A program made the position numbers and the translations under genes. A stretch of DNA of 30,537 nt, taken from NCBI GenBank assembly GCA_964354265.1, contig CAYGYY010000021.1:1-30537 (forward strand), in the 5' to 3' direction. Numbering within the stretch: position 1 is the stretch's first letter; the number at the start of each line of letters is the position of its first letter. The notes beneath the pieces are model-generated. The model worked only from the letters and a program-made list of their open reading frames with translations, made no database searches and had not been told where the DNA came from. This DNA is from Fen731 sp964354265. Its GTDB lineage: Bacteria > Actinomycetota > Humimicrobiia > Humimicrobiales > Humimicrobiaceae. Shown here in pieces: positions 1 through 7,640 of this stretch.

Positions 1-111
1 GCAAATATAAAACCCCGGATAAAGGCATTCGGCCTCGAAGCTGCAAATAAAGCGCTGATTGAATTAAAGAGCGGAAAGTCTCCTGGCTCAAAACTACTGA
101 AGATAAATTGA
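1..111 (+). CDS. C-terminal fragment of a zinc-type (MDR) alcohol/polyol dehydrogenase
   Basis: The window opens inside a + strand reading frame that ends at TGA 109-111, leaving 36 residues. The tail (GLEAANKALIELKSGK, then GSKLLKIN) matches the usual C-terminus of medium-chain zinc-type alcohol, sorbitol or butanediol dehydrogenases, where a 'leeANeAl.dLk.Gk..G.kvli' helix and strand close the protein. Catalytic and cofactor domains lie outside the window, so the substrate cannot be assigned. It points the same way as the E1/lipoyl/kinase cluster, but an opposite-strand gene lies between them, so co-transcription is unlikely. The call rests only on tail similarity; a related quinone-reductase-type MDR protein is possible. 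Confidence 0.55.
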   Translation, partial: ANIKPRIKAFGLEAANKALIELKSGKSPGSKLLKIN

Positions 112-177
112 CATGCCATGCTGCATCAGGATATTAATTTTAGAGTTTTCTGCTTATAAAAAACTCATTTATTAAAA

Positions 178-813
178 TTATTTTATCCCATGTTCCAATT
201 TATACGCAGACCAGTTTTGTTTCAGCCAAAAAAACTCCTTAAAGTTATCCAGCCTTAGGATAAATGGATTGTTTTTAAGCTCATATCTTATTGTTGAGCC
301 TGTTTTTACGCCATAATTATGTCCAGGCCAGATTTCGGTATCAGGCGCAAGTCTCATTATTTTTTTTAAGCTTTCAAATTCCTTTCTTGCCTCTTCCCGG
401 CTGTAAGTCCCCCCGACTTTGCCTACAAAAAGCGTATCTCCTGTGAGCAGCTTATCCTCCACTTTTATGCATATCGAATCTTCAGTATGGCCCGGCGTAT
501 GGATGAATTCAAGTAAAACCTCCCCGAATTTTAAAGTCTGGCCATCTTCTACTTTTGTGTTACTGCTGCAATTAATAAAGGTGATACCTTTATTTCCTGC
601 AGATTTGCGGAAAAATTCATTTCCCTGGGAGTGGTCAAAATGCGAGTGGGTGTTTATTACATATTCTATTTCTATCCCCTCAATATTTACTGCTGACATG
701 ACCGCCCTGGCATCAGGGGAGGGATCGACCAGGGCTCCTTTCTTTGTTTTTTCACATGCAACAAGGTAAGCATAATTCCTGTCTCCCCCGGAATCTATTT
801 GTTTAAAAATCAT
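178..813 (-). CDS. Metallo-beta-lactamase-fold hydrolase (glyoxalase II-like)
   Basis: A 211-residue cytoplasmic metallohydrolase of the glyoxalase II/MBL superfamily. The binuclear metal site is complete: HSHFDH (H56, H58, D60, H61), H109 in TPGHTEDS, D126 in TGDTLF and H165 in PGHNYG. I place the start at ATG 811-813, because AGGAGA at 818-823 lies just upstream; an in-frame upstream ATG at 837 lacks a comparable site. It has no signal peptide and is shorter than true GloB (about 250 residues), lacking the C-terminal glutathione-binding helical domain. The substrate is therefore probably not S-lactoylglutathione; a small thioester or other ester is possible. It is transcribed away from the E1 cluster. 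The fold assignment is secure and the specific reaction is unknown. Confidence 0.85.
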   Translation of the reverse strand: MIFKQIDSGGDRNYAYLVACEKTKKGALVDPSPDARAVMSAVNIEGIEIEYVINTHSHFDHSQGNEFFRKSAGNKGITFINCSSNTKVEDGQTLKFGEVLLEFIHTPGHTEDSICIKVEDKLLTGDTLFVGKVGGTYSREEARKEFESLKKIMRLAPDTEIWPGHNYGVKTGSTIRYELKNNPFILRLDNFKEFFWLKQNWSAYKLEHGIK

Positions 814-847
814 CCTATCTCCTGTCCAAAATCTCATGCATAATATA

Positions 848-876
848 TTGACTATAGTGTTTGAATTACATAATAT
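848..876 (+). promoter_or_regulatory. Probable sigma-70 promoter of the E1/lipoyl/kinase cluster
   Basis: TTGACT (848-853) and TAATAT (871-876) are separated by 17 bases, which is near-consensus housekeeping promoter geometry. Transcription would start near 883, giving a leader of about 125 bases before the E1-beta ATG at 1009. It lies in the 195-base gap between the divergent MBL hydrolase and E1-beta. No terminator-like hairpin or recognisable riboswitch was seen in the leader. Confidence 0.5.
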
Positions 877-1008
877 AAATAAATATTAATCCAGAAGCTT
901 AATGACACTATTATCAATTATGACTTACAAAATTATACAGGGTTTTTATGCAGTTTATAATACAAGAAATTCTCTTTTACTAAAAAAAGTATTAAACCAG
1001 GAGGATCA

Positions 1009-1995
1009 ATGGCTGATCAAAGAAAATTAACGATTGCAGAAGCAATCAGGGAAGCAATGTCTATTGAGATGAGAAGTAATCCAAAAGTTTTTATAGCTGG
1101 AGAAGATATTGGGGTTTTGGGTGGAGCATTCGGTGTTACGAAAGGCATGCTATCTGAGTTCGGTTGTAATAGGGTCCTGAATACCCCTATCTCTGAAACC
1201 GCAATTGCTGGTATGGGTGTAGGCGCTGCAGCAGCAGGTTATAGACCCATAATAGAAATAATGTACAATGATTTCTTTGGAATTGCGATGGATGAAATCG
1301 CTAATCAGGCAGCAAAGATGAGATATATGTTTGGAGGAAAAGCTAAAGTCCCAATGGTCTTAAGATCTGCCTGTGGTGCAGGGGTACAGGGGGCAGGGCA
1401 CCATAGTCAAAGCCTGGAAGCCTGGGTTACACATATACCGGGACTTAAGGTTGTAATGCCATCCAATGCTTATGATGCAAAAGGATTAATGACCAGCTCA
1501 ATCATAGATGATAATCCAGTAATATTTCTGGAACATAAAATGCTCTACAGTTTGAAAGGCAATTGTCCGGAAGGAAGATATAAAGTGCCTTTAGGAAAAG
1601 CAAATACTACAAGAGAAGGCAAAGATATAACAATAATAGCTTGGTCAGCCATGGCAATAAGGGCACTTGAAGCTGCTGAACTGCTAAATAAAAAAAGCAT
1701 ATCAGCAGAAGTAATAGACATTAGGACTCTTGTCCCACTCGATGAAGAAGCTATTCTTGACTCTGTTAAAAGAACAGGCAAAGTAATAATAGTGCAGGAA
1801 GCTTACAGGACAAACGGATTCGCTGCGGAGATTTCTGCAATTTTATGTGAACAGGTATTTAGTTATCTTAAAGCCCCGATTATAAGAGTTACTGCTCCAA
1901 ATACTACAATACCTCTAAGTCCGCTTCTGGAAAACGAATTTATGCCCAGTTCTGAAAAAATTGCTGAAGCAGCTGTAGAATTAATAAATATTTAG
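1009..1995 (+). CDS. acoB: 2-oxo-acid/acetoin dehydrogenase E1 component, beta subunit (cluster 1)
   Basis: A 328-residue E1-beta subunit of the transketolase-like thiamine-diphosphate enzymes (acetoin, pyruvate or branched-chain 2-oxo-acid dehydrogenases). It has the pyrimidine-binding domain with GED at 31-33 and GGAFGV at 38-43, the family segment ANQAAKMRYMFGG (98-110), the conserved HHSQSLEA (131-138) and a C-terminal transketolase-C domain. The start is fixed by AGGAGG about six bases upstream of ATG 1009. It is first in a cluster with a lipoyl protein (22-base gap) and E1-alpha. The beta-before-alpha order with a carrier between them is not the usual alpha-beta-E2 order. It closely resembles the E1-beta at 19213-20232. 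The acetoin rather than pyruvate assignment is a best guess from overall similarity; the family is certain. Confidence 0.85.
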   Translation: MADQRKLTIAEAIREAMSIEMRSNPKVFIAGEDIGVLGGAFGVTKGMLSEFGCNRVLNTPISETAIAGMGVGAAAAGYRPIIEIMYNDFFGIAMDEIANQAAKMRYMFGGKAKVPMVLRSACGAGVQGAGHHSQSLEAWVTHIPGLKVVMPSNAYDAKGLMTSSIIDDNPVIFLEHKMLYSLKGNCPEGRYKVPLGKANTTREGKDITIIAWSAMAIRALEAAELLNKKSISAEVIDIRTLVPLDEEAILDSVKRTGKVIIVQEAYRTNGFAAEISAILCEQVFSYLKAPIIRVTAPNTTIPLSPLLENEFMPSSEKIAEAAVELINI

Positions 1996-2017
1996 AAGAA
2001 TCAAAGGATGATTTCTT

Positions 2018-2251
2018 ATGAAGGAAGATGTTTTTTTACCTAAAATGGGTCAGACAATGACAGAAGGCACAATCGAAAAGTGGTTAAAAAAAGATGGGGA
2101 TACAGTAAAAAAAGGTGAAGGAATTGTAGAGATAATGACTGATAAAATTACAACTACTATTGAATCGCCCATTGATGGTGTTTTACAGATATTGATTGAA
2201 GAAGGCAATATTGTCCCTGTTGGAGAAATTATTGGAGAAATTGTAGAGTAA
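2018..2251 (+). CDS. Free-standing lipoyl-domain (E2 N-terminal-like) carrier protein
   Basis: The entire 77-residue protein is one biotinyl/lipoyl attachment domain. It has the N-terminal LPKMGQTMTEGTI strand, the lipoylation hairpin MTDKIT with acceptor lysine K43, and the closing SPIDGVL and GEIIGEIVE strands. It ends in a stop where an ordinary E2 would continue into linker, subunit-binding and acetyltransferase domains. No remnant of those domains appears in the following 112 bases, so it reads as a complete small protein rather than a frameshifted E2. It sits 22 bases after E1-beta and before E1-alpha, so its likely role is to accept the acyl or hydroxyethyl group from that E1 pair. LpdA and LipB encoded nearby could reoxidise and lipoylate it. 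A biotin carrier is less likely, because the hairpin reads TDK rather than AMKM. Confidence 0.85.
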   Translation: MKEDVFLPKMGQTMTEGTIEKWLKKDGDTVKKGEGIVEIMTDKITTTIESPIDGVLQILIEEGNIVPVGEIIGEIVE

Positions 2252-2363
2252 AAACCCAACAAAGTGAAAAATTTAAAAAGAGACTTATTCTTAAATGCTT
2301 AAGTTTATCAATGCAATTAAAAAATTATCTTTATTATCTTATTATACGGGGGAGGTATAATCA

Positions 2364-3332
2364 ATGGCTATAAATGTCCTGTCAAAAAAAGATCTTTTAA
2401 AAATGTATGAAAGAATGTATACAATCCGAAAATTTGAAGAAAGCACTGCAAAAAACTATGCAATGGGGAATGTACCTGGATTTGTACATCTGTATATTGG
2501 CCAGGAAGCAGTGGCAACAGGCGTCTGCCAGGCATTAAAGAAAGATGACTATATAACCAGCACCCATCGGGGCCATGGACATTTAATTGCCAAAGGCGGG
2601 GATGTAAAATTAATGATGGCAGAATTGTTTGCAAAAAAAACAGGGTACTGCAAAGCTAAAGGCGGCTCCATGCATATATGTGATTTATCTCTTGGCATAA
2701 TGGGTTCAAACGGTGTTGTTGGCGCAGGACTGTCAATTGCAGTAGGAGTCGGTATGGCTGCAAGAATGGAGGATAAAGGCCAGGTTTGCGTATGTTTCTT
2801 TGGTGATGGTGCAGCAAACAGGGGGACTTTTCACGAATCGATAAACATGGCTTCAATATATAAGCTTCCTATCATTTATGTTTGTGAAAATAATCTTTAC
2901 GGGATTTCAGGATGCACAAGAGAAACAATGAATATTACTGATATATCAATACGTTCCTCTTCCTATGGCATACCAGGAATTAAATTAGATGGCAACAATA
3001 TAATCGAAGTATATAATGCTGCAAAGTCTGCTGTAGACCTTGCAAGAAGTGGCGGTGGGCCCACTTTAATCGAAGCAAAAACGTGGAGGCATCGTGGACA
3101 CTGGGAAGGTGATCCGGATAATTATAGAAATCCCTCAGAATGTCAGTCCTGGCTTGAACTTGATCCAATCCCCAGGTTTGCTAACTACTTGATTGAAACC
3201 AATATTGCAGAAAAAAAAGAGATTAAAGGACTGGAAGAGCAAGTAGTCAACACTATAAATAGCGCTATTGCTTTTGCAAAAGAAAGCCCGATACCGGAAA
3301 AGAAAGATCTTTATACTGATGTTTACGCTTAA
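2364..3332 (+). CDS. acoA: 2-oxo-acid/acetoin dehydrogenase E1 component, alpha subunit (cluster 1)
   Basis: A 322-residue E1-alpha subunit that binds thiamine diphosphate and decarboxylates or cleaves the keto substrate. It shows THRGHGH (67-73), the substrate-loop segment GGSMH (100-104), the ThDP/Mg motif from GDG (147-149) to ENN (175-177), and the SYG plus DGNN segment that follows. The start has GGGGGAGG eight bases upstream of ATG 2364. It follows the lipoyl protein by 112 bases and precedes an FGGY kinase by 79 bases. The length is normal for acetoin dehydrogenase AcoA, and it lacks the N-terminal extension of the E1-alpha at 20251-21291. Pyruvate or a branched-chain keto acid remains possible as substrate; the E1-alpha family assignment is firm. 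Confidence 0.86.
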   Translation: MAINVLSKKDLLKMYERMYTIRKFEESTAKNYAMGNVPGFVHLYIGQEAVATGVCQALKKDDYITSTHRGHGHLIAKGGDVKLMMAELFAKKTGYCKAKGGSMHICDLSLGIMGSNGVVGAGLSIAVGVGMAARMEDKGQVCVCFFGDGAANRGTFHESINMASIYKLPIIYVCENNLYGISGCTRETMNITDISIRSSSYGIPGIKLDGNNIIEVYNAAKSAVDLARSGGGPTLIEAKTWRHRGHWEGDPDNYRNPSECQSWLELDPIPRFANYLIETNIAEKKEIKGLEEQVVNTINSAIAFAKESPIPEKKDLYTDVYA

Positions 3333-3411
3333 AAACATTCTCTTATAGCAGAATGATTTAAATATATTGCAGTATATAAATAAGAAAAGTTTTTACAAAG
3401 GTATTTTTATA

Positions 3412-4962
3412 ATGAAAAATAAATATCTGGCAGGAATAGACATTGGAACTACTGGTTCAAAAGCAGCTATCTTTGATCTTGAGGGCAATATAGCTGGAAG
3501 CAGTTATCATGAATATGAGTGCTCTTATCCCAAACCTAATTGGATCGAACAGGACCCGAACCAGCTTGTAAATGAGGCAATGTCAGCAGCAAAAGAAGCT
3601 ATTAAACAATCAGGTATAGATCCTAAAGAAATAGCCTCATTAGGATTTTCCACACAGAGAAGCTGTACAATTTTAATTGACAAAAACAGAAAACTACTTC
3701 GGCCAATGATATCCTGGCAGGATAGCAGATGCGTTGAAGAAGTAAGAGATATTACTGATAGAATCCCGTCAAAAGAATTTTATGATATAACAGGGTTTCC
3801 AATAAACACTACGTGGGTACTGCCAGAACTTTTATGGGTCAGGAAAAATGAGCCTCATGTCTGGGATAAGGTTTATAAATTATTACAACTCCAAGATTTT
3901 ACTTTAATGTCATTTGGTGTAGACGATTTTATCAATGATGTACCGGATGCAGGATTTTGGGGAATGTGGGATACTGCAAATTTTGAATGGAGTGATAAAA
4001 TATTAAATTCATTTGATATAGATAAAAAAATATTACCTGTCCCCACACCACCTGGAACGAAAGTCGGAGCTATCAGCAAATATGCAGCTGAAAAATCAGG
4101 TTTTGCCGAAGGTATGCCTGTATGTGTAGGAGCTGGCGACCAGAATAGCGCGGCAACAGGTGCTGGTGTAATCTATGAAGGTTACGCCTCTGTTTCAATG
4201 GGCACAGCAGGTAATGCAAATGCTTTTCTTGAAAAATCTTTCAGGGACCCGGCTGGAAAAAATATGGTAGTTAATCATTCAATTTATGGAAAATGGCAAA
4301 TTGAGGGCCATCAGGCAGGAGCTGCGGGTGTATTCCGATGGTTCAGGGATCAAATAGCAACATACGAAAAAGAGCAGGCTTTAAAAAACAAAAAGAATGT
4401 CTACAAGATTTTAGACGACCATATAGCCAAAGTCCCCGCTGGCTCAAATGGTTTAGTATTCCTGCCTTATCTTGCCAGCTCAACTGCGCCACGCTGGAAT
4501 ATAAATGCAAGGGGTATCTTAGCAGGGCTGGCGTTTGGACATGACAGATGGTCTATTGCGCGGGCTTTTCTTGAAGGCATAACTCTTGAAATGAAGGATA
4601 TACTAACATCAATGATTAATGCAGGAATCAATATAGAGCACATCAGTATTATGGGAGGCGCGACAAATTCACCACTCTGGAATCAGCTTCAGTCTGATGT
4701 TTATGATATGGAAGTCAATACCTTAAAAGTCACAGACGCTGCAGTCATTGGAGCTGCAATTATGGGTGGAGTTGGCGTAGGTATATTTAAGGATATCAGG
4801 GAAGGCGTAAACAAAATGGTTAAAATCGATAAAAGATATATACCCGATACTGAAAATGCAAAAATCTATAATGAATTATACAATATTTATTGCAATATTT
4901 ATGAAAGTTTTGAAGACAGGGGGATTTTCGAGGCAATAGCAAAAATCCAGAATAGGTATTAA
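3412..4962 (+). CDS. FGGY-family carbohydrate kinase (xylulokinase-like)
   Basis: A 516-residue FGGY sugar kinase that phosphorylates a ketose or polyol with ATP. The first ATPase strand-loop is DIGTTGSK (10-17). SWQDSR (101-106) is the substrate-side loop, GAGDQ (240-244) carries the catalytic aspartate D243, GTAGN (264-268) is the second phosphate loop, and GGATNSPLW lies in the C-terminal adenosine domain. I prefer ATG 3412, where the IDIGTTG fold begins six residues later and AAAGG lies upstream. An in-frame TTG at 3367 would add 15 residues unlike the family N-terminus. It is last in the E1-beta/lipoyl/E1-alpha cluster, so the E1 substrate may derive from a phosphorylated sugar. Xylulose, ribulose, glycerol or an unusual ketose cannot be told apart here. 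Confidence 0.83.
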   Translation: MKNKYLAGIDIGTTGSKAAIFDLEGNIAGSSYHEYECSYPKPNWIEQDPNQLVNEAMSAAKEAIKQSGIDPKEIASLGFSTQRSCTILIDKNRKLLRPMISWQDSRCVEEVRDITDRIPSKEFYDITGFPINTTWVLPELLWVRKNEPHVWDKVYKLLQLQDFTLMSFGVDDFINDVPDAGFWGMWDTANFEWSDKILNSFDIDKKILPVPTPPGTKVGAISKYAAEKSGFAEGMPVCVGAGDQNSAATGAGVIYEGYASVSMGTAGNANAFLEKSFRDPAGKNMVVNHSIYGKWQIEGHQAGAAGVFRWFRDQIATYEKEQALKNKKNVYKILDDHIAKVPAGSNGLVFLPYLASSTAPRWNINARGILAGLAFGHDRWSIARAFLEGITLEMKDILTSMINAGINIEHISIMGGATNSPLWNQLQSDVYDMEVNTLKVTDAAVIGAAIMGGVGVGIFKDIREGVNKMVKIDKRYIPDTENAKIYNELYNIYCNIYESFEDRGIFEAIAKIQNRY

Positions 4963-5004
4963 AAAGATTAAGAATATAAATATTTTTATTTTACCAGATG
5001 ACTC

Positions 5005-6018
5005 TTATTGCCAGCCTACCTTTCCTGGCATTACCATTGAAACCCAGGTAGTTCCTGCATTCAAGCTTATCTCATTGCCGCCTCCATCAAAAAACCTGAA
5101 TGGATCTGCAATTCCCGGTCTTTCCCAGCGCCCTTCGACTGCGTTTCCGTCAATAAAGTAAAATGCCTGGCCTGAACCTGTCGTTCTGACAGACATATGC
5201 TTGTACTGGTCTATTGGCCCAGCTATATCAGTAATCAATGCTACCACATTCTTAACAGCGATTACCTGGCCGGTTTCATAGTCTACATGTGCCTTGCCGC
5301 CCATGTACCTGAGATAGCTGTTTGAAGCCCTGTCGTATCTGAAATTCACATCAAAACCTTTTGGAGAGTAAGCAGGCGTACCAAAATCAATATATACATT
5401 TCCTGTATTTCCCCTGCTTTCTTCACCTGCATCGCCTTTGTATGAGAAGGGTATCCCGTTCCCTTCCAGAGGATAGCCTAAAGCAGCAGATTTTTCTTTT
5501 ATCTTTACTGTTGAAGTAAATGCAGTATGTTCCTGAATGCTGCTTCTTGTATAGTCCCTCCAGTAAGGACAAAGCCCCACAATCTGGCTCATGCCCGAAT
5601 TATCGGTCATAGCGCTCATAGTATACATGCCAAGACTCTCGATATACTGGTAATTATGGGGATAGGTCCCAAAAAATGCATAAATCGCATCAAATGATTT
5701 TGCAATCTCTGCATAATAAGGCCTTGAGCTCCTGAAGGGCCCTACTATACCCGCATCTTTTGTTGCATAGACAGATACAAAACGGGTTATCCCGTATTCA
5801 TCGACAACCTCAAAAACCACATCAGCAAGATACAGGCCTGATTGTGGTCTTGCTGCAAAACTGTTTTCAACCATTATTGCTATGGGCCTGCTGCTTCCCA
5901 GTCCTGCTTTCTGTTTTATAAAATCGTTGACACTTCCAGGCGCAAGGACCAGCGCAGAGCTTAAAAGAAGTATTATTACTAGCAAACTGATAAGTACTGC
6001 AAGAGTGGTTTTTTTCAT
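5005..6018 (-). CDS. Membrane-anchored DUF3048 (YerB-like) protein
   Basis: A 337-residue extracytoplasmic protein. Residues 6-27 are a hydrophobic N-terminal signal anchor with no lipobox cysteine, unlike Bacillus YerB, which is a lipoprotein. The rest matches the DUF3048 family: PIAIMVENS and ARPQSGL near residues 45-60, then VFEVVDEYGITRF, VGPFRSSRPYY and a C-terminal half ending in a W/MVMPG segment. The molecular function of the family is unknown; it is found at the cell surface of Gram-positive and related bacteria. AAGGGA lies upstream of the start. It converges with the kinase (42-base gap) and diverges from the Ldh_2 gene. The family call is good; the function is not known. Confidence 0.8.
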   Translation of the reverse strand: MKKTTLAVLISLLVIILLLSSALVLAPGSVNDFIKQKAGLGSSRPIAIMVENSFAARPQSGLYLADVVFEVVDEYGITRFVSVYATKDAGIVGPFRSSRPYYAEIAKSFDAIYAFFGTYPHNYQYIESLGMYTMSAMTDNSGMSQIVGLCPYWRDYTRSSIQEHTAFTSTVKIKEKSAALGYPLEGNGIPFSYKGDAGEESRGNTGNVYIDFGTPAYSPKGFDVNFRYDRASNSYLRYMGGKAHVDYETGQVIAVKNVVALITDIAGPIDQYKHMSVRTTGSGQAFYFIDGNAVEGRWERPGIADPFRFFDGGGNEISLNAGTTWVSMVMPGKVGWQ

Positions 6019-6080
6019 CTCTGTTTCCCTTCTAAATATTATAACGAAAATAATATTTATAAAATTTATGATACCTAAAT

Positions 6081-6106
6081 AAAAAATGCTCTATCGGCAT
6101 TTTTTT
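6081..6106. other. Terminator-like hairpin between divergent genes
   Basis: AAAAAATGC (6081-6089) pairs perfectly with GCATTTTTT (6098-6106 side) across a seven-base loop. This makes an A-tract/T-tract hairpin that resembles a weak bidirectional intrinsic terminator. It sits about 65 bases upstream of the DUF3048 start and about 165 bases upstream of the Ldh_2 start, both of which point away from it. It therefore cannot end either coding transcript, and could act as leader attenuation or stop antisense transcription. The stem is AT-rich with only two G/C pairs, so it may be chance. Confidence 0.3.
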
Positions 6107-6272
6107 ATGAAATGCTTGAAAAAAATTTACTGCCTGCTTAAGGATAAGTTTTTATTATAATTAATTTTTCCCAATTTTAAAAATGTTTTTTGATTTAATT
6201 TTTTTTTGATAATAGTTTAAAATAATTAAACAGGTAAGAAATAAAACATGAAATAAAACACAGGAGGATTAG

Positions 6273-7361
6273 ATGGAAAAGTTATTAAGATTTAAAAGAG
6301 AAGACCTTCAAAAGTATGCAGAAAGCTATATGGAAAAGCTCGGAGTTCCTAAAGACCATGCAAAGATAGTTGCAGACGTACTTATCGAAGCCGACCTGCG
6401 CGGGGTTGATTCTCATGGGATTATAAGGATTTACAGCTACTATGGCAACCGTTTAGAGAAGAAATATATGGATCCCCTGACTCCTTTCAAGATAATAACA
6501 GAAACGGAAACTACAGCGCTTTATGATGGCGGAAATGGCCTGGGCCATGTCGTCTCCTATGATGCTATGAAAAAATGCATCCAAAAGGCGGAAAAATCAA
6601 ATATGGCAATTGCAGTGGTAAAAAATTCTAATCATTACGGTATTGCAGCATATTACGCAATGATGGCTTTGGAGCATGATATGATAGGTGTGAGCCTGAC
6701 CAATTCGCAGCCTCTTGTAGCCCCCACATATGGCAGGACTGCGGTACTGGGGACAAACCCTATAAGCGTAGCTGCGCCGTCATATAATGAGTATCCTTTT
6801 GTACTTGATATGGCAACAAGTGTTGTTCCAATTGGCAGGATAAAAGTCTATGAGGAAAAGGGTGAAAAACTTCCGCACGGCTGGGGCATAGATGATGACG
6901 GTAACGTAACCGAGGACCCAAAAAAAGTCCAGAGCGGCGGTCCCGGCGCATTGATGCCGCTGGGGGGTATAGATATCATGAGAGGTTACAAGGGCTATGG
7001 CCTGGCGTTCCTTGTTGAGATCCTTTGTTCCGCCTTATCAGGAGCTTCGTATTTTACAGGAGTAGGTTTTCCGCACGAACCCAAAGTATGCGATGTCAGC
7101 CATTTCTTTATGGCAGTAAATATAAATGCATTCAGGCCTATAATCGATTTCAAAAAACAGCTTGATGATATGATAGGGCTTCTCAAGGAATCTCCAAAAG
7201 CTGCAGGAAAAGACCGAATATTTGTCGCCGGGGAAAAGGAGTTCGAAAATGTTAAATTTAACCGGGAACATGGTGTCCCCGTTTTAAAGCCAGTAGTTGA
7301 TGAACTTATTTCAAACGGCAGGCGCCTTGGGATACCTTTTGAACTAAAGACTATAAGCTAA
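6273..7361 (+). CDS. Ldh_2-family NAD(P)-dependent malate/L-lactate-type dehydrogenase
   Basis: A 362-residue member of the type-2 malate/lactate/ureidoglycolate dehydrogenase family (Ldh_2; relatives include YlbC/AllD, ComC and YiaK). The fold is not the Rossmann LDH/MDH one. Signature segments are VDSHGI (45-50), NHYGIAAYY (120-128), GTNPIS (160-165), LDMATS (178-183) and GYKGYGLA (238-245). GGAGG precedes ATG 6273 by six bases, so the start is firm. The enzyme reduces a 2-oxo acid or oxidises a 2-hydroxy acid in the cytoplasm. With two 2-oxo-acid/acetoin E1 pairs in the window, it could feed or drain pyruvate or a related acid. The substrate within the family (malate, lactate, 2,3-diketogulonate or others) cannot be set from sequence. 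Confidence 0.85.
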   Translation: MEKLLRFKREDLQKYAESYMEKLGVPKDHAKIVADVLIEADLRGVDSHGIIRIYSYYGNRLEKKYMDPLTPFKIITETETTALYDGGNGLGHVVSYDAMKKCIQKAEKSNMAIAVVKNSNHYGIAAYYAMMALEHDMIGVSLTNSQPLVAPTYGRTAVLGTNPISVAAPSYNEYPFVLDMATSVVPIGRIKVYEEKGEKLPHGWGIDDDGNVTEDPKKVQSGGPGALMPLGGIDIMRGYKGYGLAFLVEILCSALSGASYFTGVGFPHEPKVCDVSHFFMAVNINAFRPIIDFKKQLDDMIGLLKESPKAAGKDRIFVAGEKEFENVKFNREHGVPVLKPVVDELISNGRRLGIPFELKTIS

Positions 7362-7508
7362 ATATTTAAAACATGCAATTGCACATGATGGCCGCAGTTA
7401 TTATCTAGATTGATGCTGCTGCCAATATTGCCTATATATACCATTGCATGCATAGATACATCCTGTCTGTTCTGACAAACAATAATTTAAATATTTTTAC
7501 ATATGCAT

Positions 7509-7536
7509 TTGCATAAATACATAAATTGTGTATAAT
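7509..7536 (+). promoter_or_regulatory. Probable sigma-70 promoter upstream of the M23-like gene
   Basis: TTGCAT (7509-7514) and a perfect TATAAT (7531-7536) are separated by 16 bases. The predicted start near 7543 leaves a leader of about 100 bases before the TTG start at 7641, and that leader contains the nested inverted repeats at 7561-7605. The -35 box lies inside ATGCA-TT-TGCAT (7503-7514). A second TGCA palindrome, TGCAATTGCA, lies at about 7374-7383 just past the Ldh_2 stop. Together they suggest a regulator site, but this is inference. Confidence 0.5.
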
Positions 7537-7560
7537 CTTGGAAAGAAACTGTAAAATCTT

Positions 7561-7605
7561 CACCAGCAACGCAGCAACCTATAAACGGCTGCAGCAGAAC
7601 TGGTG
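7561..7605 (+). promoter_or_regulatory. Nested inverted repeats in the leader of the M23-like gene
   Basis: CACCAG (7561-7566) pairs with CTGGTG (7600-7605), and inside it GCAGC (7571-7575) pairs with GCTGC (7588-7592). This predicts a two-step hairpin of 45 bases about 20 bases after the predicted transcription start. An A-rich unpaired stretch with the ribosome binding site (AAGGCGAG) follows. There is no T-tract, so it is not a terminator, and it does not match a riboswitch I recognise. It may stabilise the mRNA or control translation. Confidence 0.35.
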
Positions 7606-7640
7606 CAGCAAAAAAAATAAAATAATAAGGCGAGAAATTC

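Noticed and set aside
2252..2363. Remnant of an E2 catalytic domain after the short lipoyl gene
   Set aside because: All frames of this 112-base gap are AT-rich and contain no E2 linker, binding-domain or DHRxxDG segment, so a recent truncation is not supported.
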